Below, piece by piece: positions 56,005 to 63,345 of a stretch of 64,000 nucleotides of DNA. Origin of the DNA: CAZONU01 sp965370045 (lineage in GTDB: Bacteria; Planctomycetota; SZUA-567; JAKLDR01); the NCBI GenBank assembly GCA_965370045.1, contig CBDUSI010000006.1, positions 1-64,000 of the forward strand, in the 5' to 3' direction. The notes under the pieces were generated by a model. It was not told the DNA's origin, made no database searches, and saw only the letters and a list, made by a program, of their open reading frames with translations. How positions within the stretch are numbered: the first letter of the stretch is position 1; each line of letters starts with the position of its first letter. The translations under genes were made by a program, and so were the position numbers.

Positions 56005-56547
56005 ATGGACGAGACAGCCCCGACTGAATCGCTGCGCAAACAGCATTCCAGGCTGGCCAAGGGACTGGCCAGACTTTGGATACTGATAGACAGCCTGCAA
56101 GCCGGTGACGATGGCAAGAAGCCCGAACTGCAGCGGGCGCTAGCGTTTCTGGAACAGGAAGTGGGTCCCCATGCAGAGGCCGAGGATTGCTTTCTTTATC
56201 CCGAGGTCGGGCGCATCATGGGCTGTCACCAGGCCACCGCAACCATGAACATGGACCACGAGTTCATCTCCAGCTACATCCGCGAGCTTCGCGGCCAAGT
56301 TGACACCGCCTTCGGCCCGACGGGTACCGGCCTGTCCGCCGAGACGGTGACGAGCATCCGGGCCATCGCCCACCGGCTGACCGGCCTGCTCCGCGCGCAC
56401 TTCGAGAAAGAGGAGAGGGTCTACTTCCCGCTCCTCGACCGGGAGATGACCGCCGAGCAGGTGCGCCAGCGGGTGACCGATCCCATGGCCGCAATGGTGA
56501 CCGGCGCCGTCGACGGGCGCGCCTCCGAGCGGTCAAATTCCTCTTGA
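56005..56547 (+). CDS. Hemerythrin-like HHE-domain protein
   Basis: A 180-residue four-helix protein with the spaced metal ligands of the hemerythrin/HHE family: KQHSRLAKG, EVGPHAEAEDCFLYPEVGRI, NMDHEFISSYIRELRG, and RAHFEKEERVYFPLLDREMT. It probably binds a di-iron centre for O2 or NO sensing or iron handling. A weak promoter (TGGAAA 55925-55930, 17 nt, TAGAAT 55948-55953) lies upstream. Confidence 0.85.
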   Translation: MDETAPTESLRKQHSRLAKGLARLWILIDSLQAGDDGKKPELQRALAFLEQEVGPHAEAEDCFLYPEVGRIMGCHQATATMNMDHEFISSYIRELRGQVDTAFGPTGTGLSAETVTSIRAIAHRLTGLLRAHFEKEERVYFPLLDREMTAEQVRQRVTDPMAAMVTGAVDGRASERSNSS

Positions 56548-56605
56548 ATCGGGAAAGCCTCCCGGGTAAACACTGCATCATACTTTTCTTGAAGGGAGCT
56601 TGCTC

Positions 56606-56980
56606 TTGAGCGACGCCGAGGGCAACCAGGCATCCAGCGAACCGGTGGGCGGCAAGTCCGAGTACGCTCAGCCGGTCTTCGAGAAGATCGTGCGCCAGGC
56701 GGTGGCCAGCGTCCAGGGGCTGCGCCTGGAGCCGCTGGAGGGCGGCGGCCCGCTCGCCAAGTTCCTGCACCGCCCGCGCCGGGTGGACGTCAGGAAGTCC
56801 GATGACCGCCTGGCCGTCACCGTGCCCCTCCAGGTGGAGTACGGCCGGCGCATTCCCGAGCTGGCTGGCGAGGCCCAGCGCGCCATATCCGCCGAGGTCC
56901 ACCGGCTCACCGGCGAGGACGCCGCAATAAACTTGCGCATTCGCGGACTCTACAGCCAGGAACAGGGGACCGGGCGATGA
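56606..56980 (+). CDS. Asp23/Gls24-family envelope-stress-like protein, first copy
   Basis: A 124-residue protein with an Asp23-type alpha/beta domain (QPVFEKIVRQAVASVQGLRL, DDRLAVTVPLQVEYGRRIPE, LAGEAQRAISAEVHRLTGED). TTG 56606 is chosen because AAGGGAG stands 7 nt upstream; TTG 56600 is too close. In Firmicutes Asp23 proteins coat the membrane and respond to alkaline or envelope stress. It is followed at once by a second copy (ATGA overlap). Confidence 0.75.
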   Translation: MSDAEGNQASSEPVGGKSEYAQPVFEKIVRQAVASVQGLRLEPLEGGGPLAKFLHRPRRVDVRKSDDRLAVTVPLQVEYGRRIPELAGEAQRAISAEVHRLTGEDAAINLRIRGLYSQEQGTGR

Positions 56981-57414
56981 GCACTGAAGCTCCACAGAAC
57001 ACCACCCCGGTCCCCCAGGGCACCTGGTCGATAGACGAGGCCCAGATCGGCGAGATCGCCCGCCGCGAGGTCCGCGAGGTCCCCGGAGTGGTGAGCGTCA
57101 TCGAGGCCGGGCCCATGGACCGTCTCTCGGGACAGGTTGGCCTGCTGCGCCGCATTCTGCCCCGCGGTCCGGCGGCCATCGAGGGCGGCCAGGTACGCCT
57201 CAAGCTCAGTTTCATCGCCGAGTACGGCCGGGTGCTGCCCGACCTGGTCGAGGAAGTCCGCCAGCGCGCCGCGCGCGCCGTCGAGGGCATGACCGGCTAC
57301 CGGGTCGGGGCGGTGGACGTCACCGTGGCCGACCTGCACGTCCCCGGCGAACCGCTGCCCACCCGCGAACCGGGCCTCCAGGGCGACGACGGCGGCCGGC
57401 GGATAGACTTCTAG
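56977..57414 (+). CDS. Asp23/Gls24-family protein, second copy
   Basis: A 145-residue Asp23-family protein (EIARREVREVPGVVSVIEAG, LKLSFIAEYGRVLPDLVEEV, RQRAARAVEGMTGYRVGAVD, VTVADLHVPGE). Two divergent paralogues translated in tandem suggest a heteromer. A CPBP membrane protease gene follows 13 nt later, so envelope function is plausible. Confidence 0.8.
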   Translation: MSTEAPQNTTPVPQGTWSIDEAQIGEIARREVREVPGVVSVIEAGPMDRLSGQVGLLRRILPRGPAAIEGGQVRLKLSFIAEYGRVLPDLVEEVRQRAARAVEGMTGYRVGAVDVTVADLHVPGEPLPTREPGLQGDDGGRRIDF

Positions 57415-57427
57415 ACGCCCCCCGCCC

Positions 57428-58279
57428 ATGCCTTCCCAGAGACGCCTCCTGCCGACCGCCACCGGCCGGGCGCCCTCCCGGCTGATCCGCTGGGCCACCT
57501 GGGAAATGGGACTGGCCATCGCCCTGGTGGCGGTAGCCTGGGTGGGGGCCATGTACCTGCCCAAACTGCTGGGCGCTGACGGGACGGGGCGCTGGTTCGT
57601 GTCCTCGTTGATCCTCAACGCGATGTTCGCCGGGGTGCCGCTCTGCCTCCTGGCCTTCAAGCACAAGCAGCCGGTACTGAGCACGCTGGTCCCCAGCGAC
57701 CGGGTAGTCGCGGATTTCGGCTGGGGACTGCAGATCGCCCTGGTGGTCGGGGCCTTGAACGCGCTTGCGGTGCAGCGTGCCCTGCCCGACCTGCAGACCA
57801 TGATCGACGCACCGCCCGGCGCGGCAACCCCCTACCCCTGGTATTACATGGGCGCCTACAAGATCGAGGACATGCGCGGGCTGGTGCTTTTCGTCTTCGG
57901 CTGGGGGATATTCCCGCCGATTGCCGAGGAACTCTTCTTCCGGGGCTTCCTCTTCGGGGCCTTGCGGCGACGGCTCAAGGCCGGGTACGCCATACCCCTC
58001 TCCGCGCTGGCCTTCTCGCTGATTCACTACCCGCATCTGGAACCCATGGTGGCCACCATGATCCTGGGCTTGGTGGTGGCCACGGTGTACGAATACTCCG
58101 GTTCCCTGCTCTCGCCGATCATGGCCCACATGGGGCTGAACCTGTCCTTCGTCCTCTTCATGGCCATGGACGGAGAACTCGCTGAGCTGATCCCCAGGTG
58201 GATACTCATCACCGGCGCGACGGGTTCCGCCGTGCTCTTCTTCATATCCAGCAGGTATCTGTTCAGGAAGGCGCGATAG
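57428..58279 (+). CDS. CPBP-family intramembrane glutamic protease
   Basis: A 283-residue polytopic protein with the CPBP/CAAX-protease motifs: PPIAEELFFRGFLFGALRRR (EEx3R), FSLIHYPHLEP and SPIMAHMGLNLSFVL, on membrane helices, with about six to eight spans in all. Members cleave within membranes or act in immunity and self-protection. Co-directional with the Asp23 pair, so an envelope-maintenance role is likely. Confidence 0.88.
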   Translation: MPSQRRLLPTATGRAPSRLIRWATWEMGLAIALVAVAWVGAMYLPKLLGADGTGRWFVSSLILNAMFAGVPLCLLAFKHKQPVLSTLVPSDRVVADFGWGLQIALVVGALNALAVQRALPDLQTMIDAPPGAATPYPWYYMGAYKIEDMRGLVLFVFGWGIFPPIAEELFFRGFLFGALRRRLKAGYAIPLSALAFSLIHYPHLEPMVATMILGLVVATVYEYSGSLLSPIMAHMGLNLSFVLFMAMDGELAELIPRWILITGATGSAVLFFISSRYLFRKAR

Positions 58280-58294
58280 GTTCTGGCGTAACCG

Positions 58295-59059
58295 CTATTT
58301 GCCAACCAGCAGCCGGTCGGCGCAGACCGGGTGCAGGCAGCCGATCTTGCGGATCATCTTCACGGTCTTCTCGACGTCGTACTTCACGCGGCGGAAGTGG
58401 ATGGTGTCGCCGTCCTGTTCGACGTAGCAGGCCCGAGTGTCGCCGTCGCGGGGCTGGCCCACCGAGCCATCGTTGACCAGGTACTTCCTGCCCGGCTTCA
58501 GCTTGAAGCCCTGGGGCACATCGCTGGGCCTGAGCCACTGGAAGTCCGCGGTCACTATGCCCGGGCGGTGGCTGTGGCCCACGACGCACAGGCGCTCGAA
58601 CTTCTCGAATATCTCGAAGATCTTCCGGCCCGGACCGTAGGCCACGTCGCTCTCCAGGACGTACTCCATGAGCCGGTCGCGCGGGGAGGCGTGCACGTAG
58701 AGCACTCCCTCGTCCTCGGCGCCGTCGGGCAGGTCGCGCAGGAAGTCCCAGGCCTCGCAGCCGGGACCGGGCTTGAGCAGGCACTTGTCGCCCATTACCT
58801 GCCGGTTGCAGTAGATCGCCTCGCTGGCCACCGGGTTGAAGCCCAGCGGCTGGTTGAGCAGCGCCCAGTCGTGGTTGCCCATGATGTACTTGTGGCAGCG
58901 CCCGGCGACCATTTCGATGCAGCGCTCCGGGTCCGGGCCGTAGCCCACCAGGTCACCACCGCACCAGACCTCCTCGATGCCCCGGCCGGCAATGTCCTCG
59001 AAGACCGCCTCCAGCGCCGGGCTGTTCGCGTGTATGTCCGAGATGTAGGCGCGACGCAC
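58295..59059 (-). CDS. Calcineurin-like metallophosphoesterase (YfcE-type)
   Basis: A 254-residue phosphoesterase with all the metal motifs: SDIHANSPAL, GGDLVGYGPDP, MGNHDW, a histidine in VLYVHASPRD, and VVGHSHRPG. It probably hydrolyses a small phosphodiester or phosphomonoester. The start is GTG 59059, 1 nt after the stop of the receiver/DHp gene; the coupling suggests a common signalling role. Substrate unknown. Confidence 0.85.
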   Translation of the reverse strand: MRRAYISDIHANSPALEAVFEDIAGRGIEEVWCGGDLVGYGPDPERCIEMVAGRCHKYIMGNHDWALLNQPLGFNPVASEAIYCNRQVMGDKCLLKPGPGCEAWDFLRDLPDGAEDEGVLYVHASPRDRLMEYVLESDVAYGPGRKIFEIFEKFERLCVVGHSHRPGIVTADFQWLRPSDVPQGFKLKPGRKYLVNDGSVGQPRDGDTRACYVEQDGDTIHFRRVKYDVEKTVKMIRKIGCLHPVCADRLLVGK

Positions 59060-59060
59060 G

Positions 59061-59672
59061 CTATTCTCCGCCGGCTTCCGAGACCCCGCGCGCCTCCGCG
59101 CCGGCCTCGCGAATGAGCTTCTTGATGGACTCGGCCGCGCGTTCGACTTCCTTCAGGCGCCGTTTGAGGTCATCGGGGAGGTCCGAATAGCGCTCCGCAA
59201 TGATCTCCAGCTGCCCCATCGCCACGGCCAGGGGATTATTGAGATCATGGCAGAGCGCGCGCACCTTCCGGGCGCCCGGCACCGACCCGGCTTCCCCGGA
59301 CTCCCCAGCCGGCCGCCGCACCGCCGCGCCGGAGAGCAGGCGGCCCAGCGCCGCGCCCACCACCAGGCGGGTAAGCGGCCTGGCCAGGACCTCGCCGGCG
59401 ACGCCTCCCGCCGCGTCGTCCCGGCGAAGCACGCTCAGAACCGGCATCTGGCGGCAAGCCTCCTCGCTGCGGATGCGCTCGACCAGGGCCTCGCCGCCGG
59501 GCGGAGGCAGCTCCATGTCGACCACCGCAGCGCCGGCTCCCCCGCCGGTGATCAGCTGCATGGCCTCGATGGGGTCGGGGCTGAGCAGGCTCTGGTGACC
59601 GCCCTGGGCGAGCTCCACGGCGGCCAGCCTGCGAAGCTCGCCGTCGGCGCTGGCAACCAGAACGGTGGTCAT
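59061..59672 (-). CDS. Receiver domain fused to a histidine-kinase DHp domain, without ATPase domain
   Basis: A 203-residue protein. Residues about 3-115 are a receiver domain (TTVLVASADGELRRLAAVEL, AAVVDMELPPPGGEALVERI with the likely phospho-aspartate in VVD), although the usual conserved lysine near the end is replaced by arginine (LARPLTR). Residues about 140-195 are HisKA-like with an H-box (RALCHDLNNPLAVAMGQLEI) and then stop before any HATPase domain. It may be a phosphotransfer protein rather than a kinase. Convergent layout with nothing; precedes the phosphoesterase. Confidence 0.7.
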   Translation of the reverse strand: MTTVLVASADGELRRLAAVELAQGGHQSLLSPDPIEAMQLITGGGAGAAVVDMELPPPGGEALVERIRSEEACRQMPVLSVLRRDDAAGGVAGEVLARPLTRLVVGAALGRLLSGAAVRRPAGESGEAGSVPGARKVRALCHDLNNPLAVAMGQLEIIAERYSDLPDDLKRRLKEVERAAESIKKLIREAGAEARGVSEAGGE

Positions 59673-59690
59673 TTGCGGTCGCTTCCGCGC

Positions 59691-60701
59691 CTACTTGGGA
59701 GGCTCCACGGGATCGAGCCAGGGCATCATCTTGCGGAGCTTGCGGCCCACGCGCTCAATGGTGATGTTCCGCTCGGCCCGGCGCTTGGCCCGGAGCTTCT
59801 TGGCGCCCCCTGCGGCCTCGCGCATCCACTTCCTGGCGAACTTGCCGCTCTTGATCTCTGAGAGGACTTTGCGCATTTCCGCGCGGGTCTTGCCGGTAAT
59901 GATCCGCGGGCCGATGGTATAGTCGCCGTACTCGGCGGTGTCGCTCACCGAGTAGCGCATGAAGCTGATCCCCCCGCGGTAGAAGAGGTCGACGATGAGC
60001 TTGAGCTCGTGGAGGCACTCGAAGTAGGCGATCTCCGGCTGGTAGCCGGCGGCCACCAGCGTGTTGAAGCTGCTCTTGACCAGTTCGGAAGCGCCTCCGC
60101 AGAGGATGACCTGCTCGCCGAAGAGGTCGGTTTCGGTCTCCTCGGCGAACGTCGTACGGATCACGCCGGCGCGGGTACCGCCAACTCCCCATGCGTAGGC
60201 CAGGGCCAGGTCGCGGGCCTTGCGGCTGGCGTTCTGCTCGACGGCCAGCAGGCAGGGCACCCCCCCGCCCTTCTGGTACTCGCTGCGCACCAGGTGTCCG
60301 GGGCCCTTGGGGGCGACCATCACCACGTCGACGTTCTTGGGAGGAGTGATGCCTCCGAAGCGGATATTGAAACCGTGGCTGAAGCCCAGCACCTTGCCCT
60401 TGGACAGGTACGGCTCGATCTCCTTCTTGTAGACTGTGGGCTGTGCGGTGTCGGGGAGCAGTATCTGGATGTAGTCGGCCTTCTTAGCCGCCTGGGCGGC
60501 GCTCATCGGCTTGAAGCCGTGCTTCTTGGCGGTCTTCCAGTTGAGCGTGCCCTTCAGCTCGCCGACCACCACCTTGAAGCCGCTGTCGCGCAGGTTCTGG
60601 GCCTGAGCGTGGCCTTGCGAGCCATAGCCGATGATGGCAATGATCTTCTTCTTGAGCAGTGCCGGCTTGGCGTCCTTCGAGTAGTAGATCTTTGCTGCCA
60701 T
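59691..60701 (-). CDS. ilvC: Ketol-acid reductoisomerase
   Basis: A 336-residue class I KARI, second step of valine and isoleucine synthesis. NADPH-binding IIAIIGYGSQGHAQAQNLRD, FSHGFNIRFGGITPPKNVDV, MVAPKGPGHLVRSEYQKGGG, and C-terminal metal ligands in ETETDLFGEQVILCGG and ECLHELKLIVDLFYRGG. ATG 60701 is preceded by AAAGGGAA. Single gene with its own promoter; no leucine-responsive leader or T-box is visible upstream. Confidence 0.96.
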   Translation of the reverse strand: MAAKIYYSKDAKPALLKKKIIAIIGYGSQGHAQAQNLRDSGFKVVVGELKGTLNWKTAKKHGFKPMSAAQAAKKADYIQILLPDTAQPTVYKKEIEPYLSKGKVLGFSHGFNIRFGGITPPKNVDVVMVAPKGPGHLVRSEYQKGGGVPCLLAVEQNASRKARDLALAYAWGVGGTRAGVIRTTFAEETETDLFGEQVILCGGASELVKSSFNTLVAAGYQPEIAYFECLHELKLIVDLFYRGGISFMRYSVSDTAEYGDYTIGPRIITGKTRAEMRKVLSEIKSGKFARKWMREAAGGAKKLRAKRRAERNITIERVGRKLRKMMPWLDPVEPPK

Positions 60702-60756
60702 GTGTGCTTCCCTTTCGTTCTCAGAGGGCCGCGGCGCGACGGCCGAAGACGCGCGG

Positions 60757-60785
60757 ATTATAGGCCGCAGGTTATGTGGCGGCAA
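60757..60785 (-). promoter_or_regulatory. Promoter of ilvC
   Basis: On the minus strand TTGCCG (60785-60780), 17 nt, perfect TATAAT (60762-60757), 55 nt before the ilvC start. Confidence 0.7.
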
Positions 60786-60899
60786 GGGCAGGCAGTTCAG
60801 ACTTTTGGGATCAACCCTGGACATGCCTGGAAAGAAAGTGAACCTACCATAGGTTGCCTGCGTTACGGGCAGCAGATGTGGGTGGAGGAGGCTGAGAAA

Positions 60900-61892
60900 G
60901 TGAAGAGGATCTGCCATCCCGCAATAGCAATCACGTTTCTGGTCGCGGCCTGGGGCACCGCCCTTGCAGGGTTCAGTGAAACGGAAGTCCCGTTGCGGAC
61001 CGCTGTCCGCTACGCCAAGGTGATAGCTGTCGGCCGGATCGCCAAGGTCGAAACGTTCAAATATCCTACCACCGACGGTCTGGGCCATCCCCGGACCTCC
61101 ACCGGATACATCTTTACCCTGCGGGTGACAGAGACCCTCAAAGGGAACGCCAAGCTCAAGACCGCCACATTCTTCGATCGATTGAAATGCTACAAGCGAG
61201 ACCAGAAGGTCATTGTCTTTCTGAGCCCTGTCAACGCACAGCGGACCCGGATTCCGAAGGAGATTCCCAAGAGGATTACCTGGGAATACGTTTCGTCGGG
61301 CAACCGGTACACCGTTACGGGTCCAGATGTGGATGCCCTCATCGCCTACACCAAGGAACTCGTCAAGCTGAGAGCCGCTGTGAAAGAGCCGCCTGCAAAG
61401 CTGGTCCTCTCAATCGAGAAGGTCAACCTTCGCCGAAAAGGCAAGAATTCCGTGCTGCTCCTCACCGTCCGCTTCACCAACAAATCCAAGGAAGACATCG
61501 CCCTCAGCGACGCCGAAGGGATCGGGCTTACGGTCGTCAACAACAAGAAGCACGTCACCTGGCACTCTCGGCCCGGCAACCCGCCCACTACCGGGTCATT
61601 CTCAGTGCTCCGCCCGGGACAATCTCTTGACCGAAAGGTGCGATTCGATGATGTGATGTTCGAGAAGGGCACTCCGCACGTCGAGGCGTACTATCACTTC
61701 CATATACACTCCCACAATTGCGGTATGCTGGTCACCGAGCCCAATCCCTGGTGTGGCCTTGTGCGGTCCCGAACAGTGGATATCAGCAAGGCCCTAAAGG
61801 GAGCCACGTGGCGGCCCGGCCGCCGGGCGCTCAGAACCCCAGGTAGCGGCGCAGCTCGCCCAGTTCCTCCTCCACCTCGCGGTCGGAGTTGA
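60900..61892 (+). CDS. Secreted beta-rich protein of unknown function
   Basis: A 330-residue protein. GTG 60900 is chosen because GGAGGAG stands 9 nt upstream and the frame then begins with a signal peptide (KRICHPAIAITFLVAAWGTA, LAG). The mature part has two beta-rich halves: residues about 30-150 resemble an OB-like domain that recurs in secreted proteins (VIAVGRIAKVETFKY, VTETLKGNAKLKTATFF, KVIVFLSPVN), then an Ig-like domain (VLLLTVRFTNKSKEDIALSD). Lower G+C than neighbours. The last 60 nt run antisense into the sigma-factor gene, so the natural end may have shifted. Confidence 0.6.
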   Translation: MKRICHPAIAITFLVAAWGTALAGFSETEVPLRTAVRYAKVIAVGRIAKVETFKYPTTDGLGHPRTSTGYIFTLRVTETLKGNAKLKTATFFDRLKCYKRDQKVIVFLSPVNAQRTRIPKEIPKRITWEYVSSGNRYTVTGPDVDALIAYTKELVKLRAAVKEPPAKLVLSIEKVNLRRKGKNSVLLLTVRFTNKSKEDIALSDAEGIGLTVVNNKKHVTWHSRPGNPPTTGSFSVLRPGQSLDRKVRFDDVMFEKGTPHVEAYYHFHIHSHNCGMLVTEPNPWCGLVRSRTVDISKALKGATWRPGRRALRTPGSGAARPVPPPPRGRS

Positions 61893-62565
61893 CCGAGTTG
61901 CGCAGCTCCGCGCGCAGCGCCGCGTCGTACAGGCGCCGGCCGCGGTGCAGGAAGTTGGTCACGTCGGTCTCGGACAGGCCTAGCTGTCCGCCGAGCTCGG
62001 CGTAGCTGGCCGCCTGGCCCCTGCCCGCTGACTCCACCTGGAGCAGGAACACCTCCACGTAGCGCTCGCGCTTGGTGCCGCCGTGCTCCCCCTTGAGGCG
62101 CCCCAGGGCGGCGGCCACCAGGGCGCGGGCCCACTCCTGGCAGTAGAGCTCCTCAGGGCTGTCCGAGCCCTCGATGTCCCGCGCCAGGCGCGCGCTCTCG
62201 GCGAGTTCGTCCGCGGGGATCAGATCGATGGATCGCTCCCGCGTCCTGCGCCTGGCCGGCTTGTGCCCGTAGAGGAAACGTCGCAGGGTGGCCAGCACGT
62301 AGGTGCGGAACTTGCCGCGCTCGCGGTCGGCGCCCGCGAAGTAGTCCTTGCGCAGGGCCTCGGCGAAGTAGTCCTGGACGAGATCGGCGGCCTCCTCGGG
62401 ACGGCGGCCCTTGCGGCGAAGGAAGGCGTAGACCGGCTTCCAGTACTTGCCGCAGAGCTCTTCCACGGCCTTGGCGCTCTTTTCGGTGGAGGTGCCCCGC
62501 GCGGCCAGGACGTCGGTCCAGGCCGTGGTCGAGAAGCGCGCGTGGGTCCAGCGGTCGTCAGCCAT
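61831..62565 (-). CDS. ECF-type RNA polymerase sigma factor of the planctomycete-expanded kind
   Basis: A 244-residue sigma-70-family protein. Region 2: AKAVEELCGKYWKPVYAFLR, RPEEAADLVQDYFAEALRKD; region 4: AASYAELGGQLGLSETDVTN, FLHRGRRLYDAALRAELRNS. The N-terminal extension (FSTTAWTDVLAARGTSTEKS) and 'YWKPVYAFLRRKG' are typical of large planctomycete/PVC groups. No anti-sigma factor is adjacent; many members of such groups are linked to Ser/Thr kinases. Good promoter at 62575-62603. Confidence 0.88.
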   Translation of the reverse strand: MADDRWTHARFSTTAWTDVLAARGTSTEKSAKAVEELCGKYWKPVYAFLRRKGRRPEEAADLVQDYFAEALRKDYFAGADRERGKFRTYVLATLRRFLYGHKPARRRTRERSIDLIPADELAESARLARDIEGSDSPEELYCQEWARALVAAALGRLKGEHGGTKRERYVEVFLLQVESAGRGQAASYAELGGQLGLSETDVTNFLHRGRRLYDAALRAELRNSVNSDREVEEELGELRRYLGF

Positions 62566-62574
62566 CAGGAAACG

Positions 62575-62603
62575 ATATTAGCACCGCTCCAGCGCAGCGG
62601 CAA
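62575..62603 (-). promoter_or_regulatory. Promoter of the sigma-factor gene, giving a nearly leaderless mRNA
   Basis: On the minus strand TTGCCG (62603-62598), 17 nt, TAATAT (62580-62575). Only 9 nt separate the -10 from the ATG at 62565, so the 5' leader would be about 2-3 nt. Confidence 0.55.
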
Positions 62604-62631
62604 GCGAAAAGCGCGCTTCCGCGGACCGCCT

Positions 62632-63345
62632 CTACGGCGCCTTCGGGCGCGCGATCCAGGCCCGCACCACCATCCAGACGAAGCCCCTCAGAATCTCACG
62701 GTCACAGGGCACCTGCTTCCCGGCGACTTCGATCTTCTTGCCCACCTGAGGGACGTGAAAGAAGGCGCAGTCGAAGCCGCCGCGCGTGCGGCGAAGGTGC
62801 TCAAGCACGTAGCTGGTCTCCTCGCAGAGGTACTGGCCGGCATCCTCGGAAACCTTGAAGGGCAAGCCGGCCCGCTCTATCGCCGGCTTGAGCCCCCCGA
62901 TTGGAAACTCCGAAACGTACTTCCCGGGTCCGCCCTTGACGACCTCCCTGCCCGCCGGCAGCTTCCCGAGGTTGTCTGGCACAAGAACCTTGCGCTCACT
63001 GCGGGCGATCTTCTCGAACCGGAAGACGCCCTCGAACTCCTGCCCGAAGGAGAAGACCGCCACGGGCTTGTGCTTCTCGATGAGCGCTTCGAGCCGCTTC
63101 ATCGGCGCGCCCCAGACCACGGGTATCCGCCTGGCGAGAATTCTGTGCCCGGCAATAACCTTGCCGTCCAGGTCTTTGATGGCCTCCCAGGAGGCGTTGG
63201 TATCGCCTCCCGCGAAGGGTTCAAATCCGGTCAGCAGTATGATCTTCACGTCCGCTCTCCGCGGCACTGGCTCGGGCCGACGGCAAGAGGCCAGCAGCAG
63301 CGCCGCTCCGGCCGCAACTATCCCCAACAGCGTCCGACGCGTCAA
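62632..63345 (-). CDS. Lipoprotein-type pyroglutamyl-peptidase (peptidase C15) homologue
   Basis: A 237-residue protein. The first 21 residues end in a good lipobox (LLLASC, lipidated C21). The rest is peptidase C15: ILLTGFEPFAGGDTNASWEA, C174 in AGQYLCEETSY and H197 in FFHVPQVG, the Cys-His pair of the family. Ordinary pyroglutamyl-peptidases are cytosolic, so an exported, membrane-tethered version is unusual. The start is TTG 63345, overlapping the upstream TPR gene stop (TTGA). Confidence 0.8.
   Translation of the reverse strand: MTRRTLLGIVAAGAALLLASCRRPEPVPRRADVKIILLTGFEPFAGGDTNASWEAIKDLDGKVIAGHRILARRIPVVWGAPMKRLEALIEKHKPVAVFSFGQEFEGVFRFEKIARSERKVLVPDNLGKLPAGREVVKGGPGKYVSEFPIGGLKPAIERAGLPFKVSEDAGQYLCEETSYVLEHLRRTRGGFDCAFFHVPQVGKKIEVAGKQVPCDREILRGFVWMVVRAWIARPKAP

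Noticed and set aside
63214..63230. tRNA T-loop-like GGTTCAAATCC
   Set aside because: It is the complement of the conserved TGFEPFAGG codons of the peptidase C15 gene; no acceptor or anticodon stem fits around it.
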